NCBI RefSeq assembly: GCF_963678635.1
Contig: NC_087062.1
Location: 47,977,283-48,041,282 of the forward strand
Length of the DNA: 64,000 bases
Origin: Symsagittifera roscoffensis
Lineage: Eukaryota; Xenacoelomorpha; Acoela; Convolutidae
Direction of reading: 5' to 3'
This document shows, one piece after another, positions 20,801 to 31,232 of this stretch. Below the pieces are notes generated by a model, which searched no databases, was not told the DNA's origin, and worked only from the letters and a program-made list of their open reading frames with translations. Made by a program: the position numbers and the translations under genes. Each line of letters opens with the position of its first letter. Positions within the stretch are counted from its first letter, which is position 1.

Positions 20801-23770
20801 CAAACTACTGTTAGTATTAAATTCTTCTATGGTAAACTGCAAGTTTGGATTGGCAGCCTCGAGGAATACCCCAGGATTGCCCTTGACAGTTCTAACAATG
20901 TCGTCCACATATCTTGGTAAAACTTTTAAACCATTCTCAGTCCGATTTGCTTCTTGTTATTTTTTGCAAGTCATGCAAAACCATACTGATTCAGCGATGT
21001 CTGCATTTTCAGATTCTGAGTGTTGGCTGTTTGATCTAGAATCACTGACTTCAACTCAGCAGTACCGCCTACCTCCTTTTTACTTTCTAACATGTGTTGC
21101 CCTACTGGGAGTCCCTTTTGCGGCGTTCATCGACACTCGTGGCTAAATGTCGGACTGTCTGGCCGACATAGGTGGATTTACATCCACTACATGTAAGCTT
21201 ATACGCCACTTTGGATCTCAGTTCACGAGCAAAGGCAGATTTGAGGGATAGTAAGCATGTTTTAGTTTTTCTTTTTGTAAAAATTATATGTACCCCGGAT
21301 ATTTGCCAAACCCTTGCAGCTAACAGTTGAGATGTATTGCCTCGATACTTTCTTGTGAAAAGGGGGATGAGTCTTTCAACCATTTATCCTTTCTCTGTTC
21401 TGATGCCGTCACATGTAAAATTTTTCTTTCCCTCAATGATCTTGTAAGAGTTTCATACACTACCCTGTCCGACCAGTTTTTCGGATATTGATTTTCAATC
21501 TATTTTTCCAATGCACGGTCAAATTTTTCCCATGTTGAGGTACTTCTGAAAACCTTATGGACCGTCGCTTCAATAACGTTTCTTTTGTATTGCAAAGGTG
21601 CGCAACCTCTAAAATTTTTAATAATGCCGGTATCAGTGGGTTTTTGGTACCACCCACATATGACCTTTTTTTCCTGAGTCTACGTTGACATTTAAATCCA
21701 AAAAGGCCAAACTACTGTTAGTATCAAATTCTTCTATGGTGAACTGCAAGTTTGGATGCAATTATTAGCAGCCCCGAGGAGTCCCCAGGATCGCCCTTGA
21801 CAGTTCTAACTATGTCGTCCACATGTCTCGGTAAAACTTTTACACCATTCTCAGTCCGATCTGCATCTTGTTATTTTTTGCAAGTCATGCAAAACCATAC
21901 TGATTCAGCGATTTCTGCTTATTCAGATTCTGAGTGTTGGCTGTTTGGTTTAGAATCACTGACTTCAGCTCAGCAGTACCGCCTACCTCCTTTTTACATT
22001 CTAACATGTGTTGCCCTACTGGGAGTCCCCTTTGCGGCGTTCATCGACACTCGTGACTAAATGTCGGACTGTCTGGCCGACATAGGTGGAGTTACATCCA
22101 TTACATGTAAGCTTATACGCCACTTTGGATCTCAGTTCACGAGCAAAGGCAGATTTGAGAGATAGTAAGCATGTTTTCATTTTTCTTATTGTAAAAATTT
22201 TTTGTACCCCGGATATTTGCCGAACCCTTGCAGCTAACAGTTGAGATGTTTTGCCTCGATACTTCCTTGTAAAAAGGGCGATGAGTCTTTCAACCATTTA
22301 TCATTTCTCGGTTCTGATGCCGTCACATGTAAACTTTCTTTCCCTCAATGATCTTGTAAGAGTTTCATACACTACCCTGTCCGACCAGTTTTTCGGATAT
22401 TGATTTTCAATCTATTGTTCCAATGCCCGGTCAAGGTTTTCCCGTGTTGAGGTACTTCTGAAAACCTTATGGACCGTCGCTTCAATAACGTTTCTTTTGT
22501 ATTGCAAAGGTGCGCAACCTATAAAATTTAGAATATTGCCGGTATCAGTGGGTTTTTGGTACCACCCACATATGTCCTTTTTTTCCTGAGTCTACGTTGA
22601 CATTTAAATCCAAAAAGGCCAAACTACTGTTAGTATCAAATTCTTCTATGGTGAACTGCAAGTTTGGATGCAATTATTAGCAGCCCCGAGGAGTCCCCAG
22701 GATCGCCCTTGACAGTTCTAACTATGTCGTCCACATGTCTCGGTAAAACTTTTACACCATTCTCAGTCCGATCTGCATCTTGTTATTTTTTGCAAGTCAT
22801 GCAAAACCATACTGATTCAGCGATTTCTGCTTATTCAGATTCTGAGTGTTGGCTGTTTGGTTTAGAATCACTGACTTCAGCTCAGCAGTACCGCCTACCT
22901 CCTTTTTACATTCTAACATGTGTTGCCCTACTGGGAGTCCCCTTTGCGGCGTTCATCGACACTCGTGACTAAATGTCGGACTGTCTGGCCGACATAGGTG
23001 GAGTTACATCCATTACATGTAAGCTTATACGCCACTTTGGATCTCAGTTCACGAGCAAAGGCAGATTTGAGAGATAGTAAGCATGTTTTCATTTTTCTTA
23101 TTGTAAAAATTTTTTGTACCCCGGATATTTGCCGAACCCTTGCAGCTAACAGTTGAGATGTTTTGCCTCGATACTTCCTTGTAAAAAGGGCGATGAGTCT
23201 TTCAACCATTTATCATTTCTCGGTTCTGATGCCGTCACATGTAAACTTTCTTTCCCTCAATGATCTTGTAAGAGTTTCATACACTACCCTGTCCGACCAG
23301 TTTTTCGGATATTGATTTTCAATCTATTGTTCCAATGCCCGGTCAAGATTTTCCCATGTTGAGGTACTTCTGAAAACCTTATGGACCGTCGCTTCAATAA
23401 CGTTTATTTTGTATTGCAAAGGTGCGCAACCTATAAAATTTAGAATATTGCCGGTATCAGTGGGTTTTTGGTACCACCCACATATGTCCTTTTTTTCCTG
23501 AGTCTACGTTGACATTTAAATCCAAAAAGGCCAAGCTACTGTTAGTATTAAATTCTTCTATGGTGAACTGGAAGTTTGGATGCAATTAATTGGCAGCCTC
23601 GAGGACTACCCCAGGATCGCCCTTGACAGTTCTAACTATGTCGTCCACATATCATGGTAAAACTTTTACACCATTCTCAGTCCGATCTGCTTCTTGTTAT
23701 TTTTTACAATTCATGCAAAATGATACCGATTCAGCAATGTCTGCGTATTCCGATTCCGATATGTTACCAC
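17900..23770 (-). repeat. 0.91-kb Penelope-derived tandem array (about 6.5 units)
   Basis: Unit junctions (GATTCTGAG joined to TGTTGGCTG) fall at 18754, 19669, 21020, 21934 and 22846, giving periods of 915, 1351, 914 and 912. The long interval has an extra partial repeat with a short filler (AACTCAAGTCAACACAAAAT) at about 20360-20385. Each unit runs in sense from the second half of a PHD finger through RT palm C to the start of GIY-YIG. The units at 21752 and 22664 are nearly identical. Confidence 0.9.
18836..19494 (-). pseudogene. best-preserved Penelope unit: RT thumb plus GIY-YIG start
   Basis: RT part 19494-19087: HPNLQFTIEEFNPNSRLAFL, then WYQKPTDTG and RNVIEATVHKVFRSTSTW, ending with ENQYPKNWADRVVYETLTRS. 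Linker and endonuclease 19117-18836: MVERLIPLF, RVRQISGVQIIF, then AYKLTCSGCNSTYVGQTVRH, the GIY-YIG core (Y-K-L and Y-V-G). A frameshift just after DERRKGDS, at the point where SPVGQH is expected, ends the frame in every unit, so the amplified master was already broken. The family's R in the TRV-DEHR stretch is S here. Confidence 0.8.
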
Positions 23771-23874
23771 ACCTCAAATGGTACCAATTCAAACAAGCTT
23801 CGCATTCTACCACTTTAGTTCGATTTGTCACCTTTTTCTGACATCCATTTTACCAGTGTTTTCGTACACTAGAG

Positions 23875-24492
23875 AAAATCAACCTATCCAAAGCAGATGG
23901 ATTTGACCCTTTCCTTAACTCTCAGATTCTCATAGCCTGAAACAGAAGTTAGAAGTCATAGTTCAAATTCAGGACATCTCTGGATGCTAAAAGTTATTAA
24001 AACCACAGTTCAGGTGTGTATCTCCTGAGCCTTCCAAATTCTTCAATATTCCTGAAAAGACGCCTTCTTCACAATCAGGAAGGATTACTGCCTTGATCTT
24101 CAGCCTTCCCGACTCGCTCATTTCTCCCAGTAACGATTGTAGCAGCTTAATCGTTAAAACTCGGAATGTTTCTTCTCGTTATTTATACAAGTGTCTCTGC
24201 TTACGTTATTCCTGTCTCGCTCGTGGTGGCTCTTGTTTGTTGCAAAAATCACGGTTCTAACTTTTGCTGTTTTGCAGTTTTCACCAAAAATTTTAAAAAA
24301 AGTCACGTGTCTTTCTTTCCGAACGAATTTTTAAAAATAAGCATGTCAATTCAAAGTGACCTTCCCAATTCATCAATTTTGTCAAGTAAGACCGTTAATA
24401 ATCGAAACCGTTCTTTTGTATAGTAGAAATACTTTAAATGTTATCCGTTTTGAAGAACAATTTTCTGTCAGTATTCTGATTGAGTGACACAC
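23875..24492 (-). mobile_element. Gypsy LTR, 5' two thirds, minus strand (block B)
   Basis: Duplicate of 16090-16720, with the same truncation point next to Penelope. Confidence 0.7.
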
Positions 24493-25001
24493 ACTCCCCG
24501 GACAGCCCCGGTCAATGTCCTCATTGAACTGCGAATAACTCATCAAAATAGTACAGTGCCATCAACAGAATTTACCAAATGCGTCAAAAGATTTTTATCC
24601 AATTTAGACCGATTCACTACGTGCTATAAAGGACATCATACTACATCGTTATAGCCTTCTAATATTTTTCAATAATCCTCACGTGAGAATATAAATAGAT
24701 AAAAAAGTTGCTTTCTGACTTCCATCGCAAGTTCCTAATCAAAACTTTTTTTCCTATTTTCAAAAAGTGTCGGGACGCAGGACAACCAACAAGCGTAAAA
24801 TATCCTTCCAAGTCTAGTCCCTTCCGGAATCATTTTGGTTGTCATTGGTCGTGAATAATAAAGTAAGGAAGTTCTGTGTTAGAAAGAACAATGAAAAATT
24901 ACAATGAGAGGAAGTTACCCAAACCTCTCATGTCACCACAAAGTGCACAATCATCTTACTTGATTAAAAACAGTCATGCAGGCTGGAATAGTTTAAATAT
25001 A
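24493..25001 (-). other. Gypsy 3' untranslated region, minus strand (block B)
   Basis: Duplicate of 16721-17227. It contains the reverse complement of the spacer following integrase at 41990-42345. Confidence 0.65.
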
Positions 25002-25883
25002 TGTGACATTCGACCAGAATGGCAGCCAAAATGCATGGCAAGAACGAAATTTTATTGGTAATATTTAAGAGAAAAATTTGGTAGTTTCGAAGAATTAACG
25101 GTGATAACTGTTCAATTGAACAAATTGGAAAGGGTCAATTTGCGTTTGACAAAGGGATTTTTAGAAATTCGTTTGATTATAAAGACACGTCACGACCTTG
25201 AAATTTTGAAGTTACTGTTAAAGAGCAAAAATCAGAACACTAATTTTTGCTAAAAACAACAACAACGATTCTCGACAGTGAACAAAAAAAGTACGAGCTA
25301 TAGTGAAGCAGAGTCAAATAAATTACGATCAAGACTATACAAATTGTAACCATTGTACAACTAAAATCGTTACGGAGCAGTTCCCGAGAACTCGGGGTGG
25401 GGGGTTTTTTGAGGACTTTACTATCCTTCTTAGACCGCAACAAGAGCGCTCTTCAACCGGAATCAAGAATCCGGAAGGTTCTTGGGAAGAGACTGAGAAC
25501 TCAATTTCAACAACAGTTAGCTTTCCAGTAGCTAACTCATTTTCCAGAACATGAGAAGCTAGAAGTTGAGGAGAACGGCTGATCCATCTCCGATGGATTT
25601 GATGATTTTTATCTTTTGAACAAAAACAATTTTAATATAATGATAAGTAGCCCTGTTTTTAGGAGTGACCTCGTGGTCTAGGATACTGAGATCCAGTCAT
25701 GAGCTCACTAATTTTAGCTCAGTTAACCGAAGCCCAACACAGTTACGATTTTGTCAAACTATATTGAAAGGACCACACAGAGAACTGGCTTTGGTAGAGA
25801 CGGTTAAAAGCATGTAGAGCTGTGTTTAGACGCTTAGCCAGTTGTTTTACAACCTATTTTTGTTTTCCGTCGGTATGTAACTC
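25002..25883 (+). mobile_element. Gypsy LTR, compact form, nearly complete
   Basis: Starts TGTGACATTCGACCAGAATG. It holds an imperfect palindrome at 25347-25373, CCCGAGAACTCGGG right after it, the CTCTTCAACCGGAATCAAG block, and the compact CCCAACACAGTTACGATTTT join with no captured pol sequence. It is truncated before the CGAATGTTACA end and joined to the gag-like repeat. Confidence 0.75.
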
Positions 25884-26925
25884 TGTAGGGTATTTTATAC
25901 TGCTTGTATTGATATTTCTATATCGTTTTTCAGTGAAACAGATCGCGAAAGGGCCGGTTTTTAGGGACAAAGTAAGGATGTTTTGATCCCCACACAAATC
26001 GCGGTTTTTGAGACATCGATATTTTTTGAAACAAAAAAACGCTAAATTAGTGAGTTACATGGTAAATTCACTAAATATTTAATTAGTGGAACCAATTAAA
26101 CTTATTTCGGACGTGATTGGACTAATTGAGTGCCGAGATTTGAAATTTCGTGATTTTTTAAAGAACGAAACGCCACAAAATAAGAAAATTTTTCGAAACT
26201 TTTGAGTTAGGGTAAAAAAACTGTTGTTCGGGCAACATTCACTAGTGAATTGACAGATTTTAAAACCCTTTCGCCAACAACCTTCCTTCCTGGCCCCAGT
26301 GAAATTGAACTTAAACTGATTGAGTTAGTGGATTCGTCAATTAGGAGGGGTCCAAATAGCATTGTTTTGGCAAGTTTTTAAAATGAAACCTTTTAGATCG
26401 GATTTTTACATTGAACTAGAAAAATATGGGCCTTCTGAGCTCGGATCATTTATTTCTAGGTCATTAAGAAAAGAATTGCGGATAAAGTTATGTGGAACCT
26501 CTAGTTTATGAGTTATCATAAAAGACGTTTCGCTCTACAACTTTGGAACAACTGGATCAATCCAGTACGTCCTGATACCGTTAGAACAAAAATCAAGTAG
26601 GGTTAAATAGAAGCTAAAGAATTTTGAAGAAATTAAGCATAGAATGTTTTTTTAGCAAAACTACCGGTTTTTGAAGGTAGACCCTTCACGTTTTGTATAA
26701 ATTTTTTAGAAAGCCCTTGAACCCGTACCAAAAAGTAGCGATAGTCTGATAAGGTATTTTTAGGTTTTTCTCGACAATAAGAATGGCTTCAGGAACCTAG
26801 AAATTGACAGCCGAGTCAGAAATAGGCTCGTTATAAGAATCCTCACAGCCTCACAGATAAGGAAAACTCTTAAATAAGCTCAGCTTCAACTCGACGGTGT
26901 CTGGAGCCAGAACAAAAATTACACA
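25884..26925 (+). repeat. gag-like repeat, copy 1
   Basis: About 1.04 kb, over 90% alike to 27544-28580 and clearly related to 33656-34690. Translations contain a shared SDFYIELEKYGPSELGS stretch and a VSLYNFGTTG stretch. In the third copy it lies between an LTR leader and the protease, where gag belongs; hence the label. No capsid or zinc-knuckle motif is visible. Confidence 0.45.
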
Positions 26926-27543
26926 AGCTGCAGTAAAGCCGATTCAAATTACGATCAAGACAATACAAATTGTAACCATTGTACAACTAAAATCGTTACG
27001 GAGCAGTCATGAGCTCACTAATTTTGCAGGTAGCTAAGTTAACCGAAGCCCAAAACAGTTACTTAAATCGGAACGCGGATGTTTTTCAAAACATAAGGCG
27101 ATTATTGGTTGATGTAATTTCGTCGAACATGAAATCGAACAGAAAGAAGGTGCCGTGCCCACAGGGAGGTCGCAAGGCGCATGCACCTCACTAATCAGAG
27201 GCGTGCCGAGCGGAACTTGAAATGCTGCTCGAATACAAAGGGAAGAAGTTCGAATGAAATGAAAGAATTCAGGAAACCTTCGGCAATATAAAGCGGGAAA
27301 TTTGCGAAGAGCCAGTGCTAGGCATGTGCACAGAGAAAGGCATGTACGTTCTCGACACTGTTGCTTCCTCGGTAACCAATTCAGGAATACTTCATCAGGA
27401 GCAAGTTACGACGATTTTGTCGAAACTATGTTGAAAGGACCATACTGAGAACTGGCTTTGGTAGAGACGGTTAAAAGTATGAAGAGCTGCGTTTAGACGC
27501 TAGCCAGTTGTTTTACAACCTATTTTTGTTTTCCGTCGGTATG
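26926..27543 (+). mobile_element. Gypsy LTR with internal deletion and captured pol fragment
   Basis: The LTR palindrome region (to about 27005) jumps directly to GTCATGAGCTCACTAATTTT, skipping the middle. It then contains a 350-bp captured pol piece (27062-27410: the pre-RT linker LNRNADVFQNIRRLL, then the RNase H start with DTVASSVTNSGIL) and returns to LTR sequence at GATTTTGTCGAAACTATG. Joined at the end to gag-like copy 2. Confidence 0.7.
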
Positions 27544-28580
27544 TAACTCTGTAGGGTATTTTTTACTGCTTGTATTGATATTTCTATATCGTTTTTCAGT
27601 CAAACAGATCGCGAAAAGGCCGGTTTTTAGGGACAAAGTAAGGATGTTTTGATCCCCACACAAATCGCGGTTTTTGAGACATCGATTTTTTTTTAAACAA
27701 AAAAACGCTAAATTAGTGATTTACATGGTAAATGCACTAAATATTTAGTTAGTGGAACCGATTAAACTTATTTCGGACGTGATTGGACTAATTGAGTGCC
27801 GAGATTTGAAATTTCGTGATTTTTTAAAGAACGAAACGCCACAAAATAAGAAAATTTTTCGAAACTTTTGAGTTGGGGTAAAAAAACTGTTGTTCGGGCA
27901 ACATTCACTAGTGAATTGACAGATTTTAAAACCCTTTCGCCAACAACCTTCCTTCCTGGCCCCAGTGAAATTGAACTTAAACTGTTTGAGTTAGTGGATT
28001 CGTCAATTAGGAGGGGTCCAAATAGCAAGTTTTTAAAATGAAACCTTTTAGATCGTATTTTTACATTGAACTAGAAAAATATGGGCCTTCTGAGCTCGGA
28101 TCATTTATTTCTAGGTCATTAAGAAAAGAATTGCGGATAAAGTTATGTGGAACCTCTAGTTTATGAGTTATCATAAAAGACGTTTCGCTCTACAACTTTG
28201 GAACAACAGGACCAATCCAGTTCGTCCTGATACCGTTAGAACAAAAATCAAGTAGGGTTAAATAGAAGCTAAAGAATTTTGAAGAAAGTAAGCATAGAAT
28301 GTTTTTTTAGCAAAACTACCGGTTTTTGAAGGTAGACCCTTCACGTTTTGTATAAATTTTTTAGAAAGCCCTTGAAGCCGTACCAAAAGGTAGCGATAGT
28401 CTGATAAGGTATTTTTAGGTTTTTCTCGACAATAAGAATGGGTTCAGGAACCTAGAAATTGACAGCCGAGTCAGAAATAGGCTCGTTATAAGAATCCTCA
28501 CAGCCTCACAGATAAAGAAAACTCTTAAATAAGCTCAGCTTCAACTCGAAGGTGTCTGGAGCCAGAACAAAAACTACACA
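27544..28580 (+). repeat. gag-like repeat, copy 2
   Basis: Tandem partner of 25884-26925 (offset about 1660), with small deletions, for example near 28025. It makes 26926-28580 a duplicate of the preceding LTR plus gag-like unit. Confidence 0.5.
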
Positions 28581-29561
28581 AGCTGCAGTGAAGCCGATTC
28601 AAATTACGATCAAGACAATACAAATTGTAACCATTGTACAACTAAAATTGTTACGGAGCAGTTCCCGAGAACTCGGGGTGTGGGTATTTTTGAGGGCTTT
28701 ACTACGCTTCTTAGACAGCAACAAGAGCGCTCTTCAACCGGAATCAAGAATCCGGAAGGGTCTTGGGAAGAGACTGAGAACTCAATTTCAACAACATTTA
28801 GCTTTCCAGTATGCCTTGAACTGAATTTAATTAAAATCTATTTCGATTTCCAGAATATGAGAAGCTAGAAGTTGAGGGAAACGGCTGATCCATCTCCGGT
28901 GGATATGATGATTTTTATCTACTGAACAAAAACAACAGTATTATAATGATAAGTAGTCTTGTTTTTAGGAGTGAGCTCGTAGTCTGGGATACTGAGATCC
29001 AGTCATGAGCTCACTAACTTTGCAGGTAGCTAAGTTAACCGAAGCCCAAAACAGTTACTTAAATCGGAACGCGGATGTTTTTCAAAACATAAGGCGATTA
29101 TTGGTTGATGTAATTTCTTCGAACATGAAATCGAACAGAAAGAAGGTGCCGTTCCCCACAGGGAGGTCGCAAGGCGCATGCACCTCACTAATCAGAGGCG
29201 TGCCGAGCGGAACTTGAAATGCTGCTCGAATACAAAGGGAAGAAGTTCGAATGAAATGAAAGAATTCAGGAAGCCTTCGACAATATAAAGCGGGAAATTT
29301 GCGAAGAGCCAGTGCTAGGCATGTGCACAGAGAAAGGCATGTACGTTCTGGACACTGTTGCTTCCTCGGTAACCAATTCAGGAATACTTCATCAGGAGCA
29401 AGTTACGACGATTTTGTCGAAACTATGTTGAAAGGACCATACTGAGAACTGGCTTTGGTAGAGACGGTTAAAAGTTCGAAGAGCTGCGTTTAGACGCTAG
29501 CCAGTCGTTTTACAACCTAGCTTTATTTTCCGTCGGTATGTTCTTCCGAGCGAATGTTACA
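28581..29561 (+). mobile_element. Gypsy LTR with captured pol fragment (short capture)
   Basis: Contains the palindrome, the CAACCGGAATCAAGAATCCGG block, the TCATGAGCTCACTAAC block, a capture at about 29057-29400 (pre-RT linker joined to the RNase H start), and the true LTR end CGAATGTTACA at 29551-29561. Confidence 0.75.
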
Positions 29562-29640
29562 TATATGTTTTTTATGGCGCTCCTGGGTATTATTCTTTTA
29601 ACATCATGATCACAACACCAGTTAACAAAGCACTCCGCAA
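29562..29640 (+). other. post-LTR leader, possible primer-binding region
   Basis: The first 80 bases after an intact LTR end. It contains TGGCGCTCCTGGG at 29575-29587. A TGG start is required of a primer-binding site, but the 12-base offset from the LTR end and my inability to match a tRNA make this weak. The same leader follows the LTRs at 31232 and 32886. Confidence 0.3.
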
Positions 29641-31232
29641 CTAAAATTGTTACGGAGCAGTTCCCGAGAACTCGGGGTGGGGGGATATTTTCGAGGATTT
29701 TATTACCCTTATTAGACCGCAACAAGAGCGCTCTTCAACCGGATTCAAGAATCCGGAAGGGTCTTGAGAAGAGACTGAGAACTCAATTTCAACAACTTTT
29801 AGCTTTCCGGTAAGCCTTGAACTGAATTTAAATAAAATCTAATTCCTTTTCCAGATTATGAGAAGCTAGAAGTTGAGGGAAACTGTTGATCCATGTCCAA
29901 TGGATATGATGATTTTTATCTACTGAACAAAAACAATAGTATTATAATGATAAATAGTAGCCCTAATTTTAGGATGACCTCGTGGTCTGGGATCCTGAGA
30001 TCCAGTCATGAGCTCACCAATTTTGCAGGTAGCTAAGTTAACCGAAGCCCAAAACAGTTACTTAAATCGGAATGCGGATGTTTTTCAAAATATAAGACGA
30101 TTATTGGTTGATGTAATTTCGTCGAACATGAAATCAAACAGAAAGAAGGTGCCGTTCCCCATAGAGAGGTCGCAAGGCGCATGCACCTCACTAATCAGAG
30201 GCGTGCCGAGCCGAAATTGAAATGCTGCTCGAATACTATATGATAGAACCCACAAAGTCACATTGGGCTTGTGAGGTTGCTAAAAAGAAAGGGGGACAGC
30301 TAAGAGTCTGTTGCGACTTTCGCTACCTAAACGCGGTGACCATAAAGGACGTCTTACCGATACCACGTATAGAAGAGAGCCTCTCGGAACTCGGTGATGT
30401 TAAGATTTTCACTACACTGCACCTGGGTTCTGCCTTCTGGCAGGTTCCTCTGCGAAAAAAGGAAAGAGAAAAACTGGATTTGCATGTGAATTGGGCTTGT
30501 ACCAATGGAAGAGGATGCCTTTCGGTGTGTGCAATGCCACGGTGACCTTTCAAAGACTGAGGGAAGTACGGGAATCTCGTAACGTGCTGCGTGGATGACG
30601 TAGTGATAGCGACGGCCACCTTGGCAGACCACATTGACAGACTCGATGAGCTCTTCGACTGCATGAAGAGAGCTGGTTTGAAATGCAAACCGTCGAAATA
30701 GGGACTCAATAAAGTACTCGGAAAGAATGGTAGACAGGCATGGCGTGAGGCCGGATCCCGATGCGGTTGAGGCCGTGTTGACATGGAAGGGCTCCCAGGA
30801 CATACACGTAGCCTATGAGCTTGCTAAGATTTTCGAATTACTACTGAGAATTCATTAAAGGATACGCAGGCAAAATTTACCCGATGCAGCAACTGATGCG
30901 CAACAAAGGGAAGAAGTTCGAATGAAATGAAAGAATTCAGGAAGCCTTCGACAATCTAAAGCGGGAAACTTGCGAAACGCCAGTGCTAGGCATGTGCACA
31001 GAGAAAGGCATGTACGTTTTCGACACTGTTGCTTCATTGGTAACCAGTTCAGGAATACTTCATCAGGAGCAAGTTACGACGATTTTGTCGAAACTATGTT
31101 GAAAGGACCATACTGAGAACTGGCTTTGGTAGATACGGTTAAAAGTTCGAAGAGCTGCGTTTAGACGCTAGCCAGTCGTTTTACAACCTAGCTTTATTTT
31201 CCGTCGGTATGTTCTTCCGAGCGAATGTTACA
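29641..31232 (+). mobile_element. Gypsy LTR with long captured pol fragment, unit 1
   Basis: 5'-truncated LTR (starting inside the palindrome) with the usual blocks. A capture of about 1.0 kb (30060-31075) carries linker, reverse transcriptase and RNase H start; LTR sequence resumes and ends at CGAATGTTACA (31222-31232). Both capture edges carry AGTTAC. Confidence 0.8.
30130..30900 (+). pseudogene. captured Ty3/Gypsy reverse transcriptase, unit 1
   Basis: Fingers and palm of a Gypsy reverse transcriptase inside an LTR. The best frame, 30222-30545: CCDFRYLNAVTIKDVLPIPR, FTTLHLGSAFWQVPL (palm A, normally TLDLGSAF; catalytic D is H here). After a frameshift: QWKRMPFGVCNATVTFQRL, then CCVDDVVIAT at about 30585 (motif C, normally YVDD), then CMKRAGLKCKPSK and a stop. 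It then reads YAGKIYPMQQLMRNKGKKFE in the connection. Two catalytic changes and several frame breaks make it inactive. Confidence 0.8.

Larger units (their letters stand above)
17398..23870 (-). mobile_element. Penelope-like element B with internal tandem array
   Basis: Same 3' end as element A (C-terminal ALHIWRGRP region at 17854-17669), the same PHD-containing 5' edge at 23860, and between them about 6.5 kb of repeated RT/endonuclease units in one orientation. Earlier RT motifs (palm A, B) are absent everywhere, so the whole array derives from a fragment. Confidence 0.8.
17398..25140. repeat. composite duplication block B
   Basis: Second copy of block A. Length differs (7.7 against 2.8 kb) because the Penelope part has been amplified (17900-23770). 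Confidence 0.8.

Noticed and set aside
17900-23770. CRISPR-like or host satellite array
   Set aside because: Units are 0.91 kb, contiguous without spacers, and clearly derived from a Penelope coding region in a eukaryotic setting.
18584-23841. Plus-strand open frames of 80-130 codons in the Penelope array (18584, 19499, 20751, 21752, 22664, 23590)
   Set aside because: They are antisense to the Penelope RT and repeat only because the units repeat; no recognisable protein motif.
29562-29640. Assigned tRNA primer-binding site
   Set aside because: TGGCGCTCCTGGG is suggestive but is offset from the LTR end and I cannot match it to a tRNA 3' end by eye.
30323-30803. Minus-strand frames of about 150 codons opposite the captured RT (also 31977-32438)
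   Set aside because: Antisense shadows of a recognisable Gypsy reverse transcriptase.
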